Positions 48,925 through 58,060 of a stretch of 64,000 nucleotides of DNA are shown here, piece after piece (the first letter of the stretch is position 1; each line of letters starts with the position of its first letter). The notes under the pieces were generated by a model that did no database searches, was not told the origin of the DNA, and saw nothing but the letters and a program-made list of their open reading frames with translations. A program made the position numbers and the translations under genes. This stretch comes from a bacterium (GTDB lineage: Bacteria; Bacillota; Clostridia; Lachnospirales; Lachnospiraceae). Location of the stretch: the NCBI GenBank assembly GCA_028724545.1, contig JAQYCU010000068.1, positions 1 through 64,000 of the forward strand, read 5' to 3'.

Positions 48925-51900
48925 AAAAATGGTACTATCTTTTCTTTGCCACTGTCATCCTCTTTTTATTCCCACAAAAAGTATATGGTGCTGAAAATAT
49001 GCTGTCGGAATATGATACTGAAATATTCGATACAAACGCCGGACTTACCTCCAGCAAAATCAATTCCATTATTCAGACAAAAGATGAATATGTCTGGATA
49101 GGAACTAACTCCGGACTGTTTCGGTATAATGGCAATTCTTTTGAGCGTATCGATTTGGAAAACCGTCTGAATAATATCACGGATTTGTATGCAGACAGCC
49201 AGAACCGTCTTTGGATTGGTACCGATAACGAAGGCATTGGCTGCTATAACTTAACAACAGCCCATCTGACATTTTATACCGTTTCTAACGGTCTGTCAGC
49301 GAACTCGGTGCGCTGCATCGCGGAAGATGGCGAACAAAACATTTACGTTGGCACGGCAAATACACTAACCATTATTTCCAGACACAACAAGATTTTTTCA
49401 CCTTTTTCCAGCCAGCGTCTGTCGGGCATTACCGATTTGGCCTATTCGCCAAAAGAAGACTGTATCGCCGGTATTACAAACGCAGGTGAACTTTTCTATG
49501 TAAAACAGCAAAAACACATCGGCAAAATCAGTTACTCTCCTAACTCCGGCGAATACTTTAACTGTATTTCCACCTCATCACAGGGCACTTTTCTGATTGG
49601 TACTTCCGGGAACACAGTCTGTACCTCCAGCTATATCCACAATAAAATAGTATTCTCTCCTATTTTCAGCATTCCGTCCATCTCCTATATTAATGATATC
49701 ATCCCGGATGCCCTTACTATGGGAATGTTTATTTGTACCGAAAATGGAATGATTCAATATTCTAACAATGGAGATTATATGGATTTAGCACCGGATAATT
49801 TTCATAATTCCATTATTGATGCCTTTCGCGATGTGCAGGGAAATATCTGGATGGCTTCTGCCAAAAAAGGCGTTTGCAAACTGTCGCAGAATCCATTCTC
49901 TGATGTCCTGATGAAAGCAGGCGTAAATCCTGCCACTGTTAATTCCATTATCAAAATAAAACACGATTTGTACATTGGAAGTGATTCTGGTCTGATTGTC
50001 ATTTGTGAAGATAACTACACGCAGGAAACGAACAAACTGACCAAATTGCTGAAGAATGTCAGAATCCGCCACATTATGCAGGATTCAAAGGAAAATCTCT
50101 GGATAAGTACCTACAGCAGTGGTGGTCTGTACTGCATTTCCAAACAGGGCAAAATTACGACCTACAACGAAAGCAAGGGAACGCAGGGTGGAATGTTCTG
50201 CTATGCCCTCGAACTGCAGGACGGCTCTATTCTGGCTGCCAGCAACACAGGCCTTAGCTATATCGAAAATGGCACCGTTACGGCAGTACTTGGTCAGAAT
50301 GAAGGTCTTTCTATGCCTCAGATTCTGTGTGCCGTCCAAAAAAATGACGGTACTATTTACGCAGGCAGCAACGGTGGTGGTGTCTACGTCATCAAAGACA
50401 AGCAGGTCAAAAAAAGAATCCGTACTCCGGACGGTCTGGAAGATAAGACGATTTCCCGCATTATTCCGGCAGACGACGGACTGCTTTATGTTACGACAAA
50501 TGAAATTTATTATCATAAAGAAAATACTCTCCGGAAACTAAAACATTTTCCTTATAACAACAATTATGATGTGTTTATAAATGGAAAACAGGCATGGATT
50601 AGCAGTAGTGCAGGTATTTTTATCGTCGCACTGGACGATATGCTAAAAGATGACAAAGAATATAATTCCATTTTAATCGACAAGAACAAAGGCTTTGATA
50701 CCACCATCACTTCAAATTCCTGGAATTTTGCCGATGGCAGGGGAAATTACTATATCTGTTGTGATGACGGTGTCCGGAAGTGCAATTTTAAAAACGTGAC
50801 GATTATTCCAGAAAAAATCAAACTGGATATCGGCAAAATACTGATTAACAACACAACGCCTTTGCAGGCCGTTAACGGCGTTTACGAGATTCCGGCAAGT
50901 GCTACACACGTTTCTATCCAGCCGGTTGTATTGGATTACACTTTGTCAAACCCTCTTATCCATATCTATATGGAAGGTTTCGACGAACAGGGTATTACGC
51001 AGTCAAAAAGCCAGATTAGCAATATTAACTTTGCAAATCTGTCCTATGGCAATTACAAACTTCATATCCAGATTCTGGATGAGTCAACGCACGCTGTTTT
51101 GCAGGACAAAGCAATTCCGATTGTTAAGAAACCACAATTTTTTGAACATTACTACTTTAAAGGATATTTCTTTTCCTTCTGTGCCTTTCTGGTTGCTTTC
51201 TTTGCGTGGATGATTGCGCGTATCGCAAGTATGTCCATCATTCGCCAACAGATGGTAGCAACACAGTCTGCCAGAAGAGAAGCAGAACGTGCAAACGCTG
51301 CGAAAAGCGTCTTTTTGGCGAATATGTCCCATGAAATCCGAACCCCTATCAACGCAATTATGGGTATGGACGAATTGATTCTCCGGCAGAAAACGAATGC
51401 AGAAGTCCAGAAATACGCAACGGATATCCACAATGCCGGCAACACGCTTCTGGCTATTGTAAATGACATTCTGGATTTCTCCAAAATCGAATCCGGCAAA
51501 ATGACACTGACTAATAACAATTACAAAACAGCACAACTGTTGCAGGACGTTTCCTCTATTCTGCAAATCAGGGCAAAAGAAAAGAATCTGTTAAGCAAAG
51601 TAATTGTAGACCAGAACATTCCTTGTGAACTGTTGGGCGACGAAACGAAAATCAAACAGGTTATTACAAATCTGCTCAGCAATGCCGTGAAATATACCGA
51701 TACCGGCTCTGTAACGCTGCGTGCCTCTCTGGTATCAATGAACGAAAAGACGGCAGCGATTGAAATTAGCGTAACGGATACCGGCATCGGCATCAAAAAA
51801 AGCGACATCAATAAACTCTTTGACACCTTTAAGCGTCTGGATGAAAAGAGAAATGCCAAGATTCAGGGAACCGGTCTGGGCTTAAGCATCACAAAGCAGC

Positions 51901-53129
51901 TGCTCAGTTTAATGGGAAGCGAGATAAAGGTCGTCAGTGAGTATAACAAAGGTTCTACTTTCTCATTTGTATTAAAACAGCCGGTTATCAATCCGGCTCC
52001 TATCGGAAATATTAACACGCTGTTCCACACGCAGAAATCAGAAATTGCACAGGCACCCGGATTTTCTGCACCGGACGCAAAAGTTCTGGTTGTTGATGAT
52101 AATACAATGAACCTCGTCGTATTTGAAGGCTTATTAAAACCAACGAAAATACAAATTGATACAGCCACTTCCGGAAAACAATGTCTGGAACTCATTCAAA
52201 AAAAGCACTATGACCTTATTTTCTTAGACCATATGATGCCAAATATGGATGGTCTGGAAACCTTTGCCCATATGCAGCAAATGGAACATATGTGCAAAGA
52301 AGTTCCTATTATAGTTCTTACTGCCAATGCAATTCACGGTGCGAAAGAAATGTATATCAGCAGGGGATTTACGGATTACCTGTCAAAACCGGTATCTTCT
52401 AAGAAGCTGGAAAGTACCATCCAAAAATATCTTCCGAAGGAATTGCTCTATCCGGTTACGGTAGAGGACGAATACGAAACGGAAGACGAAGCAACTATGA
52501 CAAAAAATGAAAGCAGCACTGAAACTCCGTCTGACAACTATTTGGAACTGTCAGAAATTGACCGGCAATCTGGTCTTTCGATTAACGGTAATATGGAAGA
52601 CTTATACCGGAAACTGCTTGCTATGTTCTGTGATTCCGGCGAAGAAAAGATAGATGAAATCTGTAATGCGTATCAGCAGGAAGACTGGAAAAACTATGAA
52701 ATCTTTGTACATGCCTTAAAAAGCACGTCAAAATCACTGGGCGCACACAAGTTATCGGAAGCTGCAAAGGCTCTTGAATTTGCAACCAAAGAAAACAATA
52801 TTGACTATATTCACACGCAGCACGACCATGTAATGGAACATTACCGTGTGGTAATGAAAGAGTGTCAGAAACTTCTGGATGCACCGGCAGGAACTCCTGT
52901 TATCCAGAAAAGACCATCCTCTTCCCCTTCCACACAGGATACCTTTGTTGCCATCAAGAAGTTACGCGAAGCGATTCATTCGCAGGATTATAAAAAGGCC
53001 AACGAACAACTAAAACTTCTGTTGTCCGTGGCCTTCCCAATGCGAAAAGTAAGCCTTCTTGAAAAATTACAGTTCTCCATCAATAACGCAAACTGGGAGA
53101 ATGCGAAAAAACTGATAAATAAACTTTAG
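48921..53129 (+). CDS. Hybrid sensor histidine kinase: extracytoplasmic two-component propeller + Y_Y_Y-like + HisKA/HATPase + receiver + Hpt
   Basis: Repeated VWIGTNSGLFRYNG / LWIGTDNEGIGCYN; MSHEIRTPINAIMG; VLVVDDNTMN...LIFLDHMMPNMDG; HALKSTSKSLGA. Confidence 0.93.
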   Translation: MKKWYYLFFATVILFLFPQKVYGAENMLSEYDTEIFDTNAGLTSSKINSIIQTKDEYVWIGTNSGLFRYNGNSFERIDLENRLNNITDLYADSQNRLWIGTDNEGIGCYNLTTAHLTFYTVSNGLSANSVRCIAEDGEQNIYVGTANTLTIISRHNKIFSPFSSQRLSGITDLAYSPKEDCIAGITNAGELFYVKQQKHIGKISYSPNSGEYFNCISTSSQGTFLIGTSGNTVCTSSYIHNKIVFSPIFSIPSISYINDIIPDALTMGMFICTENGMIQYSNNGDYMDLAPDNFHNSIIDAFRDVQGNIWMASAKKGVCKLSQNPFSDVLMKAGVNPATVNSIIKIKHDLYIGSDSGLIVICEDNYTQETNKLTKLLKNVRIRHIMQDSKENLWISTYSSGGLYCISKQGKITTYNESKGTQGGMFCYALELQDGSILAASNTGLSYIENGTVTAVLGQNEGLSMPQILCAVQKNDGTIYAGSNGGGVYVIKDKQVKKRIRTPDGLEDKTISRIIPADDGLLYVTTNEIYYHKENTLRKLKHFPYNNNYDVFINGKQAWISSSAGIFIVALDDMLKDDKEYNSILIDKNKGFDTTITSNSWNFADGRGNYYICCDDGVRKCNFKNVTIIPEKIKLDIGKILINNTTPLQAVNGVYEIPASATHVSIQPVVLDYTLSNPLIHIYMEGFDEQGITQSKSQISNINFANLSYGNYKLHIQILDESTHAVLQDKAIPIVKKPQFFEHYYFKGYFFSFCAFLVAFFAWMIARIASMSIIRQQMVATQSARREAERANAAKSVFLANMSHEIRTPINAIMGMDELILRQKTNAEVQKYATDIHNAGNTLLAIVNDILDFSKIESGKMTLTNNNYKTAQLLQDVSSILQIRAKEKNLLSKVIVDQNIPCELLGDETKIKQVITNLLSNAVKYTDTGSVTLRASLVSMNEKTAAIEISVTDTGIGIKKSDINKLFDTFKRLDEKRNAKIQGTGLGLSITKQLLSLMGSEIKVVSEYNKGSTFSFVLKQPVINPAPIGNINTLFHTQKSEIAQAPGFSAPDAKVLVVDDNTMNLVVFEGLLKPTKIQIDTATSGKQCLELIQKKHYDLIFLDHMMPNMDGLETFAHMQQMEHMCKEVPIIVLTANAIHGAKEMYISRGFTDYLSKPVSSKKLESTIQKYLPKELLYPVTVEDEYETEDEATMTKNESSTETPSDNYLELSEIDRQSGLSINGNMEDLYRKLLAMFCDSGEEKIDEICNAYQQEDWKNYEIFVHALKSTSKSLGAHKLSEAAKALEFATKENNIDYIHTQHDHVMEHYRVVMKECQKLLDAPAGTPVIQKRPSSSPSTQDTFVAIKKLREAIHSQDYKKANEQLKLLLSVAFPMRKVSLLEKLQFSINNANWENAKKLINKL

Positions 53130-53141
53130 GATACCTTCCTA

Positions 53142-55604
53142 TTACATCTTATTAACTGTCAGTGCTGCCGGTGGCTGTGACAGTGTACCACGCACCGGTA
53201 TCATGCTGATTAACAGATTTACGATATAAATCGCCACAATCAGCAGCACTGCTGCCACCCACGGGAAGCAAAGCTGCAATCCCAGTGAAGGAATGGAGCC
53301 AATAAATTTAATAATACCACTGGTAATCAACACGGCTGGCAGTACTGTGTAAGATGTCACTAAAATCATTTCCAGCAGATACGATTTCATAATACTGCCT
53401 TTTGAAATTCCTAACAGCCGGTAAACCGTCAGTTCCTCTGTTCGTGAGGAAACATTTGATTTTATCATAAAATAAATCATAAACACGGAGATAAGTACGG
53501 CTGCTATTGTAATCAGATTTCTGCTGGATATCTTCTCTTTATGCGATTTCTCATATTGCTTCATCTGATTTTTACTACCACAGTATATATATGCGGAAAA
53601 GTTATCAGAATATTCTGCTGCTGCCTTCTTGAGTTCCTTCATCGTTTTATCTGTATCATTTGTATAAACCCTGTAACTCTTAGATTGCAGCACAACTTCA
53701 TTACGAATCTCCCGGCAATCCTCCTCACTCAGCACATAGTCCACACCAAAATCATCTGGAAAACTGCCAACTGCTTTGTATTCCTTAGCATTCTTCATCA
53801 GAAAAGTATCCAGTTTCTCACGCTGATATCCTTTCATTATTTTCTCTGATGCCAGTACTTTACGAGAGCCAAGCGAAATATCATCAAATTTTCCCGGATA
53901 TTTTGCCTGCAGCTGTTCCAATGTAGCAATCCGATAGCCGTTTGCCGACAGTCCTAACGCCTTATACTGGTCCATATAGATACTCGGTTCCTCCATATCA
54001 CTGATTCCAACAATACGGAACGTATCTCCTGTCACATCTGATACCAGCTTCTGATTCAGAAAACCTTTTACATCACCAATCAGTTCACAGTATGGATTGC
54101 TGTCTTCAAACGCCCTGTCTATCAGCCATTTGTCAACTACAACTTCTGTATTCAGTTTTGGCATACGTCCATAAATGATATTCTCTTTCTTTAAATGCTC
54201 ATACGATACATAAGAAAAATCTTCAAATCCGAACCCTTCGCCCTCCATCTGTGCGAAACTGCTATATTGCAAATTCAGTGTGCCACCATTTGATTTAAAA
54301 ATATCAGAATTTTTTCCCGAAAAAGCATTTTTCTCACAAAATTCTGCAAAACCATTGTTGCACTCTTTATCCCAATCCGTTTCACCTTCCCAGCCTGTAT
54401 CGTACATACCTCCGGCATCTACCGTCACATAATGGGAATCTTCCGTAATGATATCTTTTTTATTGACAAAATAACCATTTGTAAAATTAGCCAGTGTAAT
54501 CGTCAGCATAACTGCCGTAACCAGCAGGATTCCTATCATAAATGCCTGTTTCTTTCCCATCAGACGAATATTTTCTATTGCCAGTTTCCAAATCTCTTTT
54601 TTACTTAAATGAGCCGTTCTGTGACCTTTTGCTTCCGGTAAGGAAAAATCGAACTCTTCTACATGCGACATCTCAACATCCGGTTTCTTCTGGTCTAACA
54701 TCTCACATCCGACTTCTTCCCCTGCCAGAATCACATCATAATCTTCCAGATTTTGAATATAGAGTTTTCCATTTTTCCACGCAAAATTCAGACGAATCGG
54801 ATTGGCTTTCTGCGCTTCTTTTTCCTGATAGAACTGAAACTGCATCCCCTCCTGCTCTATGGCAGTACATTCCATATCCTGCAGATAAATATTTCCATCA
54901 TCGGTACGCTGATAGGCATTTTGCTGTTTATTTTCATAATCCCTGACAATTTTTCCGTCTTCAATCTCAATAATACGGTCAGCAAAAAAACGGGCAATTC
55001 TTTTTTCATGCGACACCAGAATAACCAGACAATCTTTTGCAATGTTTTTCAAAATGCTCATTGTCCGAAGTGTATTTTCTTCATCCAGATTGCCTGTCGG
55101 CTCATCTGCCAAAATAACTTTTGGCGATTTTACTAATGCTCTGGCAATGGAAACTCTCTGCTGCTGTCCACCGGAAAGCTGTGATACCAGTTTCTTTTTG
55201 TACTTTAACATATCTAATTTTTCAAGCACATATAATGCCCGTTCTTCTTTTTCTTCCTCGGATATGTCAAATGTGTTAAGTGCCAGTTTCACATTATATA
55301 GCACGGTGTAGTCCTGCAGCAGATAATAATTCTGAAAAATATATCCAAATGTATCATTACGGACGGTTTCCAGATTTTTCGCATGATATTTGCGAAAGGT
55401 GTTTCCCTCTATTTCGATGCTGCCGGATGCAAAGGTATCCAGACCACCAATGGTATTCAGCAACGTCGTCTTGCCGGAGCCACTCTCTCCCAGAATACAT
55501 ATAAGTCCACGGTTCTCAAATGTAACATCAATGCCATTTAACACATGTACTTCATTTTTCTTGCCTTTATTAAAATATTTTTCTAAATTCTTAACTTTAA
55601 TCAT
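53142..55604 (-). CDS. ABC ATPase-FtsX permease fusion
   Basis: GESGSGKTTLLNTIGGLD, LSGGQQQRVSIARA, then FtsX-type TM region. Confidence 0.9.
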   Translation of the reverse strand: MIKVKNLEKYFNKGKKNEVHVLNGIDVTFENRGLICILGESGSGKTTLLNTIGGLDTFASGSIEIEGNTFRKYHAKNLETVRNDTFGYIFQNYYLLQDYTVLYNVKLALNTFDISEEEKEERALYVLEKLDMLKYKKKLVSQLSGGQQQRVSIARALVKSPKVILADEPTGNLDEENTLRTMSILKNIAKDCLVILVSHEKRIARFFADRIIEIEDGKIVRDYENKQQNAYQRTDDGNIYLQDMECTAIEQEGMQFQFYQEKEAQKANPIRLNFAWKNGKLYIQNLEDYDVILAGEEVGCEMLDQKKPDVEMSHVEEFDFSLPEAKGHRTAHLSKKEIWKLAIENIRLMGKKQAFMIGILLVTAVMLTITLANFTNGYFVNKKDIITEDSHYVTVDAGGMYDTGWEGETDWDKECNNGFAEFCEKNAFSGKNSDIFKSNGGTLNLQYSSFAQMEGEGFGFEDFSYVSYEHLKKENIIYGRMPKLNTEVVVDKWLIDRAFEDSNPYCELIGDVKGFLNQKLVSDVTGDTFRIVGISDMEEPSIYMDQYKALGLSANGYRIATLEQLQAKYPGKFDDISLGSRKVLASEKIMKGYQREKLDTFLMKNAKEYKAVGSFPDDFGVDYVLSEEDCREIRNEVVLQSKSYRVYTNDTDKTMKELKKAAAEYSDNFSAYIYCGSKNQMKQYEKSHKEKISSRNLITIAAVLISVFMIYFMIKSNVSSRTEELTVYRLLGISKGSIMKSYLLEMILVTSYTVLPAVLITSGIIKFIGSIPSLGLQLCFPWVAAVLLIVAIYIVNLLISMIPVRGTLSQPPAALTVNKM

Positions 55605-58054
55605 GCTGCCATCCTCCCTTTCAACAAACGGTTAAAAGACCACACTGTTACACATGCTAACCCGAAGTTATACAGGAAAAATGTTGCATATGCACAAATT
55701 CCATAATAAATCATCATCTGGTTTAACATTGCTATGCCGGTTGTGTTAAGCAGCAGCATAATAACTACCGTTATCAGCATTACCTCGATACAGTACCGTG
55801 CCATTTCATAAAAACTGACTTTTTTCATCATAGTAAACTTCATACCCATAGATTGCAAAACATAATAATCCTTAATTTTTATCTTCATCAGAGAACGAAG
55901 AATTAAAATTTCCACAATAATCAATGCTAAAAGAATACCAATTGCAATTCCGATAAATACCAGTCTGTCCATAACCTTTTCCGGATTATATTCCACACTG
56001 CTGATTCGGTAAGTACTTACTGCTGTATAACCCAGTTTTTGCAGTTTACGGATAACGCGATCCGTTTTTGTATAATTCTTGATATAGACGGACGCCTGCG
56101 TAGATTTTCTGGAAAAATATTTTTCATAAAACTCCTTGCTGACTTCCAGATACATACCTGCCTGGTCATTAAATTCGTCCCCTGACACATCCAGCTTTAC
56201 CGGCACTTTCGACAGTTTTTCTAATTCGTCAGGATATCCTTTTCTCTGCGTATTCAGAAGGAAAGTGAACTGGTTTTCGCCCGGCAGTGCATTCTCTACC
56301 GTCATTCCCTCTAAATCGCCACTCATCATTGGCACCAGATAATTTCGGGATGCTCTTGCCTCGTTTCCTTCCAGTCCATCTCCGATAACAACATAAAATC
56401 TGTCACATCCCATATACTGCTTGTATGGTATTTCAACATAGAAATAATCCAGACGGACATCATCCCCTTCTGCCGGTGTTGAAAGCATATGGCACATATC
56501 TCCGTGGAAATACACCTGTGTTGTTTCCTTTTTTAGCAGACCAACCACCTTGAACTTGTGATGATAATCAGCATAACTTCCCATAATATTTTCAGCCGTA
56601 AAATAAATTTCTTTTTCTTTGCCCAGTACACTGTCATCATCTGCATAAAGAACAATTTCATAGATGCTTTCCGGCATACGTCCTTTTGCTAAATCTGTCT
56701 TATCAATACAGGTAATGGAACGCATAAATTTATTCTTATTTTTTGCCTCAAACGTTTTCTCACTATGAAGGCTGCTTTTGGCACCTTCCATCTCTTCACC
56801 CATATCCATTTCAAAATACATTTCTGTATCTGCCGGACTGCCGGTTGTAAGAGTATAATCTTTTCCCTCTTCTATGTAGTAATTAATATCATTTGCGCAA
56901 TCATACTGGTCAACCTGTACCACATTTCGGACAGACTGCATTTTCTGAATATCTTTTTTGGTAAGTGCCTTTCCATCCTTGCGGCGCACGGAAAGTCTGC
57001 TGTCATTTTTCTGATAATATATCGAATCCCGATAATCTTTTGTGCTGGTATCGTCAGCATTTTTATATAACTGTCCTATTAAGACAAAAGACATCACTGC
57101 CGTAAACAGGAAAAAGATACGGAATAGTGCGGCCTTGCCACGCTGTGTCCTTGTATTCATGCCGGCAAATATTCTGACAATTTTGTTCTGATAGCGTTTT
57201 TCTGCCGTTGCATCCTTTTGTTTTTTCGCATCCTTTTCCTTTTTTACATCTGTTGCAACCTTTTCTGCCACATCTGCTGTGGCATTTTCCGGTGCATCTG
57301 CTGTATCATTTCCTGCCACATCTGCTGCAACCTTTTCCGGCGCGTCTGCTGCAACCTTTTCCAGCGCGTCTGCTGCATTTACCGGTATGTCTGCTATCAC
57401 TTCGCCATCATGCATCTGGACTTTTCTTGTGACATACGGCTCTGCCTGACTGTAATTATGCGTTACCATTAGCACCAGCTTATTTTCAGATACTTCCTTT
57501 AACAGTTCGATAATCTGCTTTCCTGTTTCGCTGTCAAGGTTTCCTGTCGGCTCATCTGCCACAATGATTGTGGTTTCTTTTGCTAATGCTCTGGCGATAG
57601 ACAAACGCTGCTTCTGTCCACTGGATAACTCGGAGGTTCTTTTATCCTCCATCCCTTCCAGACCAACTCTTCCCAGATAATGCGCTGCTTTTTTCTTTGC
57701 TTCCTCTTCCGGCACTCCCATAATCAAAAGTGCGCTCGCTACATTTTCCAGAACCGAATAAGAGCCAATCAGTTTGTAATCCTGAAAAACAAATCCGATT
57801 CTGTCCCTTCTGAACTCTTCCCAGTCAGCAGCATCAAACTGAAAGGTCGGTTCGCCGTCAAAATACAGTTCCCCATCATCAAATGTGTCCATTCCACTGA
57901 TAATATTTAAAAGTGTTGACTTACCACTTCCACTCTCACCGGTAATGGCAACAAATTCTCCGATATGAAACTCTAAATTAATCTTACGCAGTGCCTGTGT
58001 TACAGACGTGTCTGTGTAATAATATTTGTTTATGTTTTGTAATGTAATCATCAA
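55601..58054 (-). CDS. ABC ATPase-FtsX permease fusion with repetitive Ala/Asp/Val-rich linker
   Basis: GESGSGKSTLLNIISGMD, LSSGQKQRLSIARA; linker AADAPEKVAADVAGNDTADAPENATADVAEKVATDV. Confidence 0.9.
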   Translation of the reverse strand: MMITLQNINKYYYTDTSVTQALRKINLEFHIGEFVAITGESGSGKSTLLNIISGMDTFDDGELYFDGEPTFQFDAADWEEFRRDRIGFVFQDYKLIGSYSVLENVASALLIMGVPEEEAKKKAAHYLGRVGLEGMEDKRTSELSSGQKQRLSIARALAKETTIIVADEPTGNLDSETGKQIIELLKEVSENKLVLMVTHNYSQAEPYVTRKVQMHDGEVIADIPVNAADALEKVAADAPEKVAADVAGNDTADAPENATADVAEKVATDVKKEKDAKKQKDATAEKRYQNKIVRIFAGMNTRTQRGKAALFRIFFLFTAVMSFVLIGQLYKNADDTSTKDYRDSIYYQKNDSRLSVRRKDGKALTKKDIQKMQSVRNVVQVDQYDCANDINYYIEEGKDYTLTTGSPADTEMYFEMDMGEEMEGAKSSLHSEKTFEAKNKNKFMRSITCIDKTDLAKGRMPESIYEIVLYADDDSVLGKEKEIYFTAENIMGSYADYHHKFKVVGLLKKETTQVYFHGDMCHMLSTPAEGDDVRLDYFYVEIPYKQYMGCDRFYVVIGDGLEGNEARASRNYLVPMMSGDLEGMTVENALPGENQFTFLLNTQRKGYPDELEKLSKVPVKLDVSGDEFNDQAGMYLEVSKEFYEKYFSRKSTQASVYIKNYTKTDRVIRKLQKLGYTAVSTYRISSVEYNPEKVMDRLVFIGIAIGILLALIIVEILILRSLMKIKIKDYYVLQSMGMKFTMMKKVSFYEMARYCIEVMLITVVIMLLLNTTGIAMLNQMMIYYGICAYATFFLYNFGLACVTVWSFNRLLKGRMAA
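57245..57400. repeat. Degenerate tandem repeat in the ABC-FtsX linker
   Basis: Repeats of (gca/gcg)tctgctg(c/t)aaccttttcc / catctgct-type units. Confidence 0.75.
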
Positions 58055-58060
58055 TACCTC

